Positions 38,307-48,187 are shown, counted from the first letter of the stretch. The stretch is DNA of 64,000 nt from JAVJST01 sp040219295 (GCA_040219295.1 JAVJST010000011.1:124001-188000); one strand, 5' to 3'. A program made the numbers and translations. Notes: generated by a model from the sequence alone, not told the origin.

Positions 38307-39392
38307 CTAGGCGGCCTGCACCCGGGTCCAGGCCTCGTCGTAGATGGTCGCCGCGTCACCGACGTCGACGATCGCCTCGCAGTTGGCAACGACGGACTCA
38401 GGCGGGTAGATCGCGGGATTGGCCAGATCTTCCTTGGGCAGCATTGGCATCGCGTCCTTGTTTGCCGTTGCATACTTGATGAAGTCGGTGATCTTGGCGT
38501 TGACCTCCGGATCGAGGATGTAGTTGATGAAGGCGTGGGCGTTTTCCATGTTCGGCGCTCCCTTCGGGATCGCCATGCCGTCCTGCCAGACGACGGAGCC
38601 TTCCTTGGGCACGACGTATGACAGGTCGTCGTCCTCGGTCATCACCTGCACGATATCGCCGTTCCATTCCATGGTGATATCGACCTCGCGCGACAGCAGC
38701 AGATCCTGACCGTTGTCCTCGGCAAACGTCTTGATGTGCTTCTTCGCGGCAATCAGCAGGTCGGCGGCCGCGTTGATCTCGCTCGCGCTGGTCGAGTTGA
38801 GCGAATGGCCGAGATACTTGAGCGCAATGCCGAGCGTCGCGCGCTGGTCGCCAAGCAACGCCAGCTTGCCCGAGTGGGCGCTCGCCATGTCGGGATCGAG
38901 GTAGATACCCCATGTGTCCGGAGCCCCGGATACCTTCGACTTGCGGTAACCGTTGCCCATGGTGCCCCACATGTAGGCCAGCGAATGCTTGCGGCCGGGA
39001 TCGAACGCGGCGTCCATGAAGTTCGGGTGTACGTGCTTCACGTTCGGAATCTGGTTGAAGTCGAGCGGCACCAGCATGTCGAGGCTGAGCATCGACTCGA
39101 TCATGTAATCAGACGGGAAGATCACATCATAACCCGGGTTGCCGGCCTTCAGCTTGGCGAACAGCTCCTCGTTGTCGGCGAACAGGTCGTATTGAACACT
39201 GATCCCCGTGGCGTCGGAAAAGTCGTCGAGGGTCGTCTCGCCGATATAGGTATCCCAGTTATAGACATTCACCTGACCGGCCGCGTTCGCGCGAAACGGC
39301 CTGAGACTGAACGCGATTGCCGCGGCGGACGTTCCCTGCAGGAACCTGCGGCGGGAGAATCGAGATAGATGGTTGAACGGCTTGGTTGTCAT
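38307..39392 (-). CDS. potD: Polyamine-binding periplasmic protein (PotD/PotF type)
   Basis: A 361-residue solute-binding protein. The N-terminus has a twin-arginine motif SRRRFLQG followed by a hydrophobic stretch ending near FRANA, so export by the Tat pathway is likely, unlike the Sec-exported E. coli PotD. NVYNWDTYIGETTLDDF opens the mature protein as in PotD/PotF. The ATG at 39392 is correctly spaced from AGGGA; an ATG 9 bases upstream is too close. First gene of the operon. Confidence 0.92.
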   Translation of the reverse strand: MTTKPFNHLSRFSRRRFLQGTSAAAIAFSLRPFRANAAGQVNVYNWDTYIGETTLDDFSDATGISVQYDLFADNEELFAKLKAGNPGYDVIFPSDYMIESMLSLDMLVPLDFNQIPNVKHVHPNFMDAAFDPGRKHSLAYMWGTMGNGYRKSKVSGAPDTWGIYLDPDMASAHSGKLALLGDQRATLGIALKYLGHSLNSTSASEINAAADLLIAAKKHIKTFAEDNGQDLLLSREVDITMEWNGDIVQVMTEDDDLSYVVPKEGSVVWQDGMAIPKGAPNMENAHAFINYILDPEVNAKITDFIKYATANKDAMPMLPKEDLANPAIYPPESVVANCEAIVDVGDAATIYDEAWTRVQAA

Positions 39393-39401
39393 GGTTCCCA
39401 T

Positions 39402-39762
39402 TCCCTGTGTGTTTTCTCGTTCGAGTTAATCCTTCGGAACGGCAGAATCGGCGATTGCCCGTTCCAACACCCAATCTTCGGGCAGACTCGCGCCTCGCTC
39501 AATAGGATTGGCATGTCCTGATAGAGATAGGTGAATTGCCGACATCTGGTTCGTTTTCGTTGTTTGGATTGAAGCCTGATACTGGCAAGAGCTCATGGAT
39601 GCCGCCGGCAGATGAATTTTTTCAGGCGATTGTTCGTCCTTGCATGATATAAGTATTTTCCACAATATGACGATGCGATAAGATAACGTCACTCCCGGGG
39701 AGGGCACCTCACTTACCCCGGTATCTGCAACGGCGGCAACGCGGCGTATATTGGGACTCTCC
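39402..39762. other. Intergenic region without a supported gene
   Basis: About 360 bases between the divergent polyamine operon and the CHASE kinase gene. Base composition is more AT-rich than the neighbours, as expected for two promoters. An open frame on the minus strand crosses it but has no homology, start signal or plausible composition. I see no RNA gene or clear operator. Confidence 0.5.
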
Positions 39763-41418
39763 ATGCGACTCCGGCCTGTTCCCTCGATGGTCATGTTGTT
39801 TGTCGCCATGGCCGTGATCTTCGGTGCCCTGCAGATCAAGGAGCAGGCCAGGAAAGACATCACCACCAAGCTGAATCAAGACGCCGAAGAGAAGCTCTCA
39901 CTGGTCGCGTCCACGTTGTCGCAGACCGTCAGTGCCCGTCTCAGTCATATCGATAGCCTCGCGGCTTTCGTACGGCTGAATCCGTGGTTTACCCAGGAGG
40001 AGTTTTCCCGCTTCGCGAACTTCCTGCACCGCAACCGGACCGGAATACTGTCCATGCAGGTTCAGCCAAACGGCGTCGTTCTTCACATCACCAACGAAGA
40101 ACAGAACAAGGGGGTTATCGGTCACGACCTCTTCGCCGATCCGAATCGCAAGGCAATGGTCGAGAGGGCGGTCCGGGACCGCCACTTTTCCATTGCGGGT
40201 CCGATTGATCTCGTCCAGGGCGGCAAGGCAATCATCGCGCGACGGCCACTCTATCAGACAAGCAACGGTATCTCGTTCGACACAGACCCGGGCGTTGCCA
40301 ACCCGCGGAACCAGTTTTGGGGTTTCACGACCGTCCTCATAGATCCCGCGCCGTTGCTGGCCGAGGCCGGGTATCATCGGATATCGGACGAGTTTGACGT
40401 CGCGATCCGCGGCAAGGATGCGCTCGGCGCGGAGGGGGCTGTTTTCTTCGGCAGCGAGAGTGTGTTCGCTCGCAGCATCGCCACGGCGGACGTCATCTTG
40501 CCCAACGGCAGCTGGCAAATCGGCGCGTCACTGCCCGAGGGCTACACCTACGCCGGGTTCGAGTTCAGTCAAGAGTACTGGTATCTGACCGCTCTGATCG
40601 CGGCACTTCTCGCCTATGCCGCATACATCGTCACCGACCGACCCGGACGCCTGAAGGAAGCGGTCGACCGAGCGACAGCCGAACTCGTCGAGGCGCGCGA
40701 CCGCGCCGAAGCCGCAGACAAGGCGAAGTCCGAGTTCGTCTCCGTCGTCAGTCACGAACTGCGCACGCCCCTGACATCGATCCGCGGCTCACTCGACCTG
40801 TTGGCGTCGGGGAAAGTTGCGAAACTCGAACCCAAGGCGCAGGAACTCATCGATCTGGGCGCGCGGAACTCCCATCGTCTGGTTTCCCTGGTCAATGACA
40901 TTTTAGATGTAAACAAGATGCTTTGGGGCGAACTGGAGTTCGAGTTCAAGCCCGTCCTTCTCGGCGACCTTTTGCGCGAGGCGGTTCAGCTGAATCAGCC
41001 CTTCGCCGAGACCGAGGGCGTTTCCCTGCAGCTCACCCTCCCGGTCGAGAGCGACGTCAATGACCTGACGATAGTGTGCGACCGAGCCCGAATTGAGCAG
41101 GTGATCACGAATGTCATCTCCAATGCCTGCAAGTTTTCTCCCCGTGACGACATCGTTACCGTTACCGCCGTGGTACTCGAGAACGAGGGAGTCGTGTCCA
41201 TATCCGTGGCAGACAACGGCCCGGGAATACCCGAGGAGTTCCAAGCCAAGATCTTCGATAGGTTCACGCAAGTGGACTCGTCAGATACCCGCAGAGCCGG
41301 AGGCACCGGGCTTGGCCTGTTCATCTGTCAGCTGATCATGACTCGTCATAGCGGCGACATAGACTTCGAAACGCGTCCGGGTGGCGGCACGACCTTCTCG
41401 GTTAGACTTCCCATTTGA
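39763..41418 (+). CDS. CHASE-domain transmembrane sensor histidine kinase
   Basis: A 551-residue kinase. A first membrane segment near residues 5-25 and a second near 265-285 flank a periplasmic CHASE domain (about 55-255, including IDSLAAFVRLNPWFTQEEF and ILSMQVQPNG), which usually binds small ligands. The cytoplasmic part has HisKA VVSHELRTPLTSIRG and HATPase with NVISNACKFS, DNGPGIPEEF and GTGLGLFICQ. The ATG at 39763 is chosen; a TTG 12 bases upstream is less likely. No response regulator is adjacent. Ligand unknown. Confidence 0.9.
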   Translation: MRLRPVPSMVMLFVAMAVIFGALQIKEQARKDITTKLNQDAEEKLSLVASTLSQTVSARLSHIDSLAAFVRLNPWFTQEEFSRFANFLHRNRTGILSMQVQPNGVVLHITNEEQNKGVIGHDLFADPNRKAMVERAVRDRHFSIAGPIDLVQGGKAIIARRPLYQTSNGISFDTDPGVANPRNQFWGFTTVLIDPAPLLAEAGYHRISDEFDVAIRGKDALGAEGAVFFGSESVFARSIATADVILPNGSWQIGASLPEGYTYAGFEFSQEYWYLTALIAALLAYAAYIVTDRPGRLKEAVDRATAELVEARDRAEAADKAKSEFVSVVSHELRTPLTSIRGSLDLLASGKVAKLEPKAQELIDLGARNSHRLVSLVNDILDVNKMLWGELEFEFKPVLLGDLLREAVQLNQPFAETEGVSLQLTLPVESDVNDLTIVCDRARIEQVITNVISNACKFSPRDDIVTVTAVVLENEGVVSISVADNGPGIPEEFQAKIFDRFTQVDSSDTRRAGGTGLGLFICQLIMTRHSGDIDFETRPGGGTTFSVRLPI

Positions 41419-41464
41419 GGTTCGTCGAATCTGAGCGCATCGAGGCGACGCGTATCCGTTTCGA

Positions 41465-41908
41465 TCAATCGGTCGACGGCGCGACTGACATTGCCCCGGC
41501 GTCGTCGGTTGAATATCCCGCATGGCGCGGCAGTCGGTCATGCACGTCGAACCATCTGATCTTTTGAGTGAAGAAGACATGGCGTTGTGGCCGGAAGGCA
41601 TCCGGTTCGTCGAAGATCGAGATGTGGATATGGACCTCGCCGGGGCACATCTCGCCTTCATAGGATAGCGGCGACCCGCATGAACCGCAGAAGCCCCTGA
41701 GTACGCCCGGCGATGATTCGTACATCGTGCGCACATCCTTCCATGTCGCCTGATCCAGGGTATAGCCAACGAGCGTCGCGACTGCTGCGCCGGTGTTCCT
41801 GCGGCATGAGCGGCAGTGACAGTGCGACGTCCAAAGCGGCACACCCTTGGCCTCGAAGGTTACCGCACCGCACAGGCACGATCCGGTCGCGTGATCGGGC
41901 GGGCTCAT
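41465..41908 (-). CDS. GFA/CENP-V family zinc protein
   Basis: A 147-residue protein with the GFA zinc motifs GSCLCGAVTF, SHCHCRSCRR and GFCGSCGSPL, giving seven or more Cys ligands in the usual order. Members were first linked to the formaldehyde-glutathione reaction, but most have unknown activity. The ATG at 41908 overlaps the stop of the DUF1330 gene (ATGA), so the two are translationally coupled. It is convergent with the CHASE kinase. Confidence 0.88.
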   Translation of the reverse strand: MSPPDHATGSCLCGAVTFEAKGVPLWTSHCHCRSCRRNTGAAVATLVGYTLDQATWKDVRTMYESSPGVLRGFCGSCGSPLSYEGEMCPGEVHIHISIFDEPDAFRPQRHVFFTQKIRWFDVHDRLPRHAGYSTDDAGAMSVAPSTD

Positions 41909-42507
41909 GCCAGGCCGTCCACGACGAACGTGCGACACGTCGCGGCGGCCTTGCGGATCGCGTAAGCCGGTGTGTACTCGGGTGAGCCGAACCACGTCCG
42001 GCACGTCGCCACATCCGGCCACCGGGTCATGATGATGCGCGGCATCGGCGGGTCGCCCTCGAGTGCCTCGACCCGGCCGCCACGGACCAGATAGGCGCCG
42101 CCGTACTGCGCGATCGTCGGCCCCGCCATCGGCATGTACGTCTTGTAGGCTTCCTCGTCGTGAACGTCGCGTTCGCCGATGTAATAGGCGGCGGCCTCGC
42201 CGTCGGCGAGCGGCGGCACGTCGAGGCCCTCGACCGCATAAGTGCGGGAGTTCGTCGAACGCCGGCGAAGGTCGAGGGCCTCGGCATAGTCATCCGAACG
42301 GAACCAGCCCATGACCGCCTCGAAACTCGGAAACCGAAGGACGACGACGCGGTTCGCCGGCGGCGCCCCCTCGATAACGGTAGTCTCGCCGCCTGCCGCG
42401 AGATACGCACCGCCGTGCGCAAGGACGGCCTCTCGGGCCATCGGTTTGTAGGTCTCGTAGAGATCAGTATCGGTAACGTCGATCTCGCCGACGAAGTATG
42501 CGGGCAT
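41905..42507 (-). CDS. Tandem DUF1330 protein
   Basis: A 200-residue protein with two copies of the roughly 95-residue DUF1330 ferredoxin-like domain. The first runs from MPAYFVGEIDV and the second from AAYYIGERDVHD; both contain an AHGGAYLAAGGETTVIEG-type or YGGAYLVRGGRVEALEG segment. Single-domain members usually dimerise, so this looks like a fused dimer. Function is unknown. The ATG at 42507 is preceded by GGAGGAAG. It is divergent from the flavoprotein gene at 42647 and coupled to the GFA gene. Confidence 0.85.
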   Translation of the reverse strand: MPAYFVGEIDVTDTDLYETYKPMAREAVLAHGGAYLAAGGETTVIEGAPPANRVVVLRFPSFEAVMGWFRSDDYAEALDLRRRSTNSRTYAVEGLDVPPLADGEAAAYYIGERDVHDEEAYKTYMPMAGPTIAQYGGAYLVRGGRVEALEGDPPMPRIIMTRWPDVATCRTWFGSPEYTPAYAIRKAAATCRTFVVDGLA

Positions 42508-42646
42508 GACTTCCTCCATGGTATCGGACAACACTGCACCGTGGCCCGTGCGTTGGCAAAAAACTTCCATCACGGGTGTAAATTATCTCGTTTGAAGCCG
42601 GCATCGATTACCGTAAGTCTATCAGGGTTGATCTGGAGGACGTCCC

Positions 42647-44647
42647 ATGCCCGACGGTGACAACCCGTTCCCGCATCTGTTCGAACCCGTGAAGCTGCGG
42701 CATCTGACGCTGCGCAACCGCATTGTATTCGGCGCGCACACCGCCAACATGAGCATCGGCGGCCTGCCCCGGGACCGCCACTTCGGCTACTATCGGGAAC
42801 GCGCCCGGGGCGGCGCGGCGATGATCGTCGTCGAACCCATTCCGCCGCACAAGACCGGCGTGCTGCTGCAGGAAAACTTCCGTCACGACACCGACGACGT
42901 GATCCCGCACTTCCGGCGCATCGCCGACGCCGTGCACGCTGAAGGCGCTGCGATCGTCCAGCAGATCTATCACGTCGGCGGACACGGCGATCAGGACAAC
43001 TCGTGGGCGCCTTACTGGTCGCCGTCGGGCATTCCAAGCTATCACGACCCGTGGGGCAGCCACGCCATGAGCGAAGCGGAGATCGAGGAACTGATCGACG
43101 GGTTCGCCCAAGCTGCACGGCGTATCCGCGACGCCGGTTTCGACGGTTGCGACCTGTTCGCCGGCTACAACTGCCTGATCGACCAGTTCTGGTCGCCGCT
43201 GACCAACAAGCGTGACGACCGCTGGGGCGGCAGCCTGGAGAACCGCGCGCGGTTCTCGACAGAGGTGTGCGAGCGCATCCGCAAGGCCTGCGGCGAGAAT
43301 TTCGTCATCGGCATGACGATCTCGGGCGCCGAACCCTATCCCGGCGGCCTGACGCTTGAGGATAAGCTCGACATCGTGCGGCTGCTCGACGGGCGCGGGC
43401 TCGCTGACTATTTCTCGGTCGGCTTCGGCTCCTACCTCAACCAGTTTTCGGGCATCGTGCCGAGCTTCCACTTCGGTATGGGCCTGACGCGCGGCACCGC
43501 GCGCGACTTCAAGGCGGCCTGCAGCCGCGCACTGGTAACAACCGAGGCGCGGGTCAAGACGCCGGAAAACGCCGAGGCGGCCATTGCCGCCGGCGACGCT
43601 GACCTGGTTTCCATCGTGCGCGGCCAGATCGCCGACCCACACCTCGCCAACAAGGCAAGGGAAGGCCGCGCCGATGACATCAGGCCCTGCATCTCGTGTA
43701 ATCAGCTCTGCATCGGTCGGCGGCTCAAGAACTATTGGATATCGTGCCTCGTCAATCCTTCCGCCGGGCGCGAGGCCGAGTGGGACGGTGACAAGCCGAA
43801 GCCCACCGACAAGCCGCGCGACATCCTGATCGTTGGCGGCGGTCCCGCCGGGCTCGAAGCCGCGCGCGTCGCCGCTGAACGTGGCCACAAGGTGACTCTG
43901 GCAGAGAAGTCCGGCGAACTCGGCGGTCAGTTCCGCCTCGCAGCCGGTCAGCCAGAGCGCGGCGAGATCGGCGCACTGTTGAACTGGTATGAGGACCAGT
44001 TGGAGAAACTGCAGGTGCGCGTGCTCCGCCGCACAGAAATGAACGTCGACGCCATCCGGTCGTCGGGCGCCGATACGGTCGTTCTTTGCACCGGTTCGTC
44101 ACCGACGCGCTCGGGCTTCCAGCGCGCCTTCCCGCACATGACGGAACTGCCCGGACACGATCGGGACAACGTCTGTACCGCGCACGACGTACTAGAAGGC
44201 AAGGTGGTGCCGGGTAACCGGGTGCTGCTGCTCGACGACATCAACGGCTGGTGGCCGGCATCGGGCACCGCCCTGCATCTTGCCGAACAGCGCCACATGG
44301 TGACACTGGTGACGGCAGCCGATATCGCCTGTGGCGAGCTTGCCGCAAGCAAGACCGACGACACGACGCGCGAGCGGTTCTGGAAGATGGGCGTCGAGAC
44401 GATCGTCTCGACGGCGCTCAAATCCTGGGACGGCAACACCGCGACCCTGATCAACCTCTATACCGGCGACGAGGAAGAGCGTGAGTTCGACACGCTGGTG
44501 ATGGCGCTGACCAACACGCCGGACAACAAGCTGTCGAAGGAACTCGCCGACAGCGGCATGGATATCCGCAGCATCGGCGACAGCGTCGCCGCGCGCACGG
44601 CGTCGATGGCGATCTACGAGGGCCGTACCCTCGGGCTCGAACTGTAA
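42647..44647 (+). CDS. FMN/[4Fe-4S]/FAD oxidoreductase of the TMADH/DgcA-like group
   Basis: A 666-residue flavoprotein. An old-yellow-enzyme barrel (1-345) includes LIDQFWSPLTNKRDDRWGG and SLENRARF; the [4Fe-4S] ligands are Cys348, 351, 355 and 367; the C-terminal half binds a dinucleotide through ILIVGGGPAGLEAARVAAERG. Where classical family members have HGAH-type residues this one reads DLFAGYNCLI, closer to N-methylamine demethylases such as dimethylglycine demethylase DgcA, as I recall that sequence. The likely role is oxidative demethylation of an N-methylated amine; 2,4-dienoyl-CoA reductase is the alternative. The LysE exporter gene starts inside its stop codon. Confidence 0.8.
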   Translation: MPDGDNPFPHLFEPVKLRHLTLRNRIVFGAHTANMSIGGLPRDRHFGYYRERARGGAAMIVVEPIPPHKTGVLLQENFRHDTDDVIPHFRRIADAVHAEGAAIVQQIYHVGGHGDQDNSWAPYWSPSGIPSYHDPWGSHAMSEAEIEELIDGFAQAARRIRDAGFDGCDLFAGYNCLIDQFWSPLTNKRDDRWGGSLENRARFSTEVCERIRKACGENFVIGMTISGAEPYPGGLTLEDKLDIVRLLDGRGLADYFSVGFGSYLNQFSGIVPSFHFGMGLTRGTARDFKAACSRALVTTEARVKTPENAEAAIAAGDADLVSIVRGQIADPHLANKAREGRADDIRPCISCNQLCIGRRLKNYWISCLVNPSAGREAEWDGDKPKPTDKPRDILIVGGGPAGLEAARVAAERGHKVTLAEKSGELGGQFRLAAGQPERGEIGALLNWYEDQLEKLQVRVLRRTEMNVDAIRSSGADTVVLCTGSSPTRSGFQRAFPHMTELPGHDRDNVCTAHDVLEGKVVPGNRVLLLDDINGWWPASGTALHLAEQRHMVTLVTAADIACGELAASKTDDTTRERFWKMGVETIVSTALKSWDGNTATLINLYTGDEEEREFDTLVMALTNTPDNKLSKELADSGMDIRSIGDSVAARTASMAIYEGRTLGLEL

Positions 44648-45291
44648 TGGGACTTCCGCTCGACCCCGCGACTTACGGTGCCTTTGTCATCACCGCCCTC
44701 TTGCTGGCCCTGGCACCGGGCACGGACAACATCTACATCGCAACCCGCACCCTGAGCCAGGGCCGCCGCGCCGGTTTGCTCGCCGCCGCCGGTGTCGCGC
44801 TGGCGCTGACGGCGCATGTCACACTGATCACCTTCGGCCTCAGCCAATTGTTTCTCAGTTCGCCGGAGCTATACCGTGCGGTCCGCTGGACCGGTGTCGG
44901 ATATCTCCTGTGGCTAGCCTACCGCGCGTTCACGATGCGACCCGAAACGGCGTGGCTCGATACCCAGGTCGCCCCCACGGGCACGGCGTCCCGGCGAATC
45001 GTCGCACAGGGATTCTTGCTTTGTCTGCTGAACCCGAAACTCGCCGTGTTCTTCATTGCCTTCCTGCCGCAGTTCACCGACCCGGCCGCGGGCGCCATGA
45101 CGGTCCAACTACTGATCCTCGGCGTTACCTTCGCACTCTGCGGGCTCGGCATCTTCCTGGTGATGATCTTCGCCATCGCGCCACTCGGCGCGTGGCTCAG
45201 GCGTCACCCGGCGTTTCCCGTCTGGCAGGGCCGGCTCACGGGGTCGGTTCTCGGAGGCATGGCCGTTTGGTTGGCTTTCGAGGACGCCTGA
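44647..45291 (+). CDS. LysE-family amino-acid exporter
   Basis: A 214-residue membrane protein with about six helices and the LysE/RhtB pattern: LLLALAPGTDNIYIATRTLSQGRRAGLLAA near the N-terminus (in two parts) and GFLLCLLNPKLAVFFIAFLPQF in the middle. It exports amino acids or related compounds. The start shares one base with the flavoprotein stop (TAATG), so it probably exports a substrate or product of that enzyme. Confidence 0.88.
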   Translation: MGLPLDPATYGAFVITALLLALAPGTDNIYIATRTLSQGRRAGLLAAAGVALALTAHVTLITFGLSQLFLSSPELYRAVRWTGVGYLLWLAYRAFTMRPETAWLDTQVAPTGTASRRIVAQGFLLCLLNPKLAVFFIAFLPQFTDPAAGAMTVQLLILGVTFALCGLGIFLVMIFAIAPLGAWLRRHPAFPVWQGRLTGSVLGGMAVWLAFEDA

Positions 45292-45379
45292 GGCCGGCGG
45301 CCATCAAGCCATCAGTTCTCTTTCCGCCGGGTTCGCGCTATAGGTGTCGCCGACATCGGCGACACGATCAGAGACCCGA

Positions 45380-47992
45380 ATGAACCCGAAACCGCCAGGC
45401 GGTCTGACCAGCGAAGAGGCCGCCCGGCGCCTCCAACAGTACGGCCCCAACCGGCTGCCCGAGCCGAAGACCATGGGACCGCTGGTGCTTTTCGCGCGTC
45501 AGTTCCTAAGCCCGTTCATTTACATCCTGATCGTTGCAGCATTGGCATCCCTGGTCATCGGCCAGATCCCAAGCGCGGTTTTCATCGTTGTCGTGCTGCT
45601 GATCAATGCCGGCATCGGCACGGCGCAGGAGTTCGCCGCACAGAGATCGGCAAGCGCGTTGCGCAAAATGGTCCACGGCACCGCGCGAGTCCGCCGCGAC
45701 GGTGCCGAGAATGTCATCGATGTCGAGCAGGTCGTGCCGGGCGACGTGGTTGCCCTGGCATCGGGCGACCGGGTGCCTGCCGACATTCGGCTGGAGACGG
45801 CGCACGGTCTCAAGGCCGACGAATCGATGCTCACTGGCGAATCGCTCGCCGTCAGCAAATCGGCCGAAACCACCACCGGAGACGATCAACCCATGGCGGA
45901 GCGCACCGATATGTGCTTCGCAGGCACCGTGATCACACACGGCCGGGCGCTGGGTGTCGTTACCGCAACAGCGCTTGAGACGCAGATCGGCTCGATTGCG
46001 CGCGAGACCGGCTCGGCACGAATCTCTGAGCCGCCGCTGATGATCCGCGTGCGCCAGTTCACCTACCGTGTCGCCGTGGGCATCGGCCTCGCCATCGCTG
46101 CTCTCGTCATCCTGATGTTGTTCAAGGGCGGTTACGACGCCCGGGAAATCGCGATGATGACCATCGGCCTCGCGGTGTCGACAATTCCAGAGGGGCTGCC
46201 CGCCGCGCTAACCGTTGCGCTTGCCATCGGCATGAGCTGCATGGCGGCGCGTCATGTCATCATCCGCAAGCTGGTGGCGGTGGAGGCCCTGGGTTCGTGC
46301 ACCTTCATCTGTTCCGACAAGACCGGCACGCTGACCGTCAACGAACTGACGATCAAGAAAGTACTGCTGCCCGGGGGCACCGCGGTCGACGTCGGTGGCG
46401 AAGGGATCGGTCCAGGCATAATCGCGCACAATGACCAGTTCGACCGGCTGCGGGAGATTGCCGTCACCGGCGTACTCGCCAACGAGAGTTACCTCGATTA
46501 CGCCGGCGGCGAATGGGCGGCGGACGGCGACATCGTCGACGTCGCCTTCCTCGTTCTGGCCAAGAAACTCGGGCTTTCGCTGAGCGCTATCCGGAGCGAA
46601 CAGGCCGAGCTCGAGAAAATTCCCTACGAGTCCGAGCGGGCTCTTTCCGGCAGCCTGACACGCCATGAAGGCGGGCATCGGCTGCACGTCAAGGGCAGTC
46701 CAGAGAAGCTGGTCGACATGTCGACCCACATGCTGACACGCGACGGCCGTCTGCCGATCAACCGCGCGGCGATTGAGGCTCAGTTCGAGGGTTTGGCGCG
46801 GAGCGGCTATCGCGTCCTCGCACTCGCCCGGCGCGAGGAGGTTTCCTCCGCCGAGGCGCTCGAACAGCTCTCTGAACTGACGTTCCTCGGCCTCGTCGCG
46901 ATGATCGACCCGACCCGCCCGGAGGCCCGCGAAGCCGTCGAGCGTTGCCGTAGCGCCGGGATCGAGGTCGCCATGATCACCGGCGACCACCCCGCTACCG
47001 CACACGCGATTGCGTCCGAACTGGGGATCTGCGGACCGGACGACGTCGTGGTTACCGGTGCCGAACTGCGCACCGCCGAGACGGAAGGTGAGACCACGGC
47101 CGACGCGCTGATTGCCGGCGCTCGCGTGTTTGCCCGGATCGAACCGCTACAGAAGCAGCAAATCGTCGATTCCCTGATGCGCGCCGGACATTTCGTCGCT
47201 GTCACTGGCGACGGTGTCAATGACGCTCCGGCGATGCGCCGCGCCAACGTCGGCATCGCCATGGGCAAACGCGGCACCGAGGTCGCCAAGGAAGCCGCGG
47301 ATCTGATCATCGCCGATGACCGGTTCGCCTCGATCGTGAATGGCGTCGAAGAGGGCCGGGTCGTCTACAACAACATCCGCAAGGTGGTGGCGCTGCTCAT
47401 CGCCACCGGCTTCTCGGCGCTACTGCTGTTCTTTCTGACCGTCCTCAATAGCCTTCCGATGCCGTTGATCGCGGTTCAGCTTCTATGGCTGAACCTGGTC
47501 GCCAACGGTCTCCAGGACGTGGCGCTGGCCTTTGAGCCCAAGGAGGGACATGAACTCAAGCGGCCGCCGCGGCGACCGAACGAACCGATCTTCGATCGCC
47601 ACATCATCGAGCACGTCCTGGTCATCGGCGGCGCCATGGGCATTCTCGCTTTCGCCGTGTTCGCATGGCTGATCGACGACGGCCGCCCGGTCGAGGAGGC
47701 TCGGAACCTGACACTGATGCTGATGGTCTTGTTCGGCAACATCCACGCACTCTCGAGCCGATCGGAATGGCAATCGCTGTTCAGGCTGCCGCTGGCCTCG
47801 AACCTTTTCCTGATTTGTGCCGTACCGGCCGCCCAGCTCGTCCACATCGGCGCCACGCACATGCCGTGGATCAGCGATGTCCTCGCGCTGCAGCCGGTAG
47901 CGATCCATGAATGGCTGATACTGCTGGGTGTCTCGTTCGGCCTGTTGTGCATCGAAGAACTTCACAAGACCTGGATCAGGCGCCGGGCTTAG
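45380..47992 (+). CDS. P2-type cation-transporting ATPase
   Basis: An 870-residue P-type ATPase. In order: N-terminal GGLTSEEAARRLQQYGPN, actuator LTGESL, M4 STIPEGLPAAL, phosphorylation motif SDKTGTL with the catalytic Asp, and hinge TGDGVNDAPAM. Membrane segment M6 reads NLVANGLQDVAL, where calcium pumps have NLVTDGLPA: the calcium-binding Asp is Asn. The ion is therefore uncertain and calcium is doubtful. The ATG at 45380 is chosen because the family begins at the N-terminal regulatory segment; an upstream in-frame start adds 12 residues. Confidence 0.9.
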   Translation: MNPKPPGGLTSEEAARRLQQYGPNRLPEPKTMGPLVLFARQFLSPFIYILIVAALASLVIGQIPSAVFIVVVLLINAGIGTAQEFAAQRSASALRKMVHGTARVRRDGAENVIDVEQVVPGDVVALASGDRVPADIRLETAHGLKADESMLTGESLAVSKSAETTTGDDQPMAERTDMCFAGTVITHGRALGVVTATALETQIGSIARETGSARISEPPLMIRVRQFTYRVAVGIGLAIAALVILMLFKGGYDAREIAMMTIGLAVSTIPEGLPAALTVALAIGMSCMAARHVIIRKLVAVEALGSCTFICSDKTGTLTVNELTIKKVLLPGGTAVDVGGEGIGPGIIAHNDQFDRLREIAVTGVLANESYLDYAGGEWAADGDIVDVAFLVLAKKLGLSLSAIRSEQAELEKIPYESERALSGSLTRHEGGHRLHVKGSPEKLVDMSTHMLTRDGRLPINRAAIEAQFEGLARSGYRVLALARREEVSSAEALEQLSELTFLGLVAMIDPTRPEAREAVERCRSAGIEVAMITGDHPATAHAIASELGICGPDDVVVTGAELRTAETEGETTADALIAGARVFARIEPLQKQQIVDSLMRAGHFVAVTGDGVNDAPAMRRANVGIAMGKRGTEVAKEAADLIIADDRFASIVNGVEEGRVVYNNIRKVVALLIATGFSALLLFFLTVLNSLPMPLIAVQLLWLNLVANGLQDVALAFEPKEGHELKRPPRRPNEPIFDRHIIEHVLVIGGAMGILAFAVFAWLIDDGRPVEEARNLTLMLMVLFGNIHALSSRSEWQSLFRLPLASNLFLICAVPAAQLVHIGATHMPWISDVLALQPVAIHEWLILLGVSFGLLCIEELHKTWIRRRA

Positions 47993-48187
47993 GCGTCGCT
48001 TCACACAACGTTGCACTCAATCGGTAAGAAGCGGCTCCGCATGCGCTGCTTGGTCATGAGAACCCGTCTCAATTGAACTGTGCATAAACAATTCAGTCAG
48101 AGAGGTGTAAGTGTTTACGCCGATAGATCGAGTGCTCTCTGCGACGCTATAGTGCCGCCACCGTACCGAGGGGTGAGGGTAGCGGTT

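Noticed and set aside
39426..39869. Open frame on the minus strand in the gap between potD and the CHASE kinase
   Set aside because: It overlaps the kinase start, has no good ribosome binding site and no recognisable domain.
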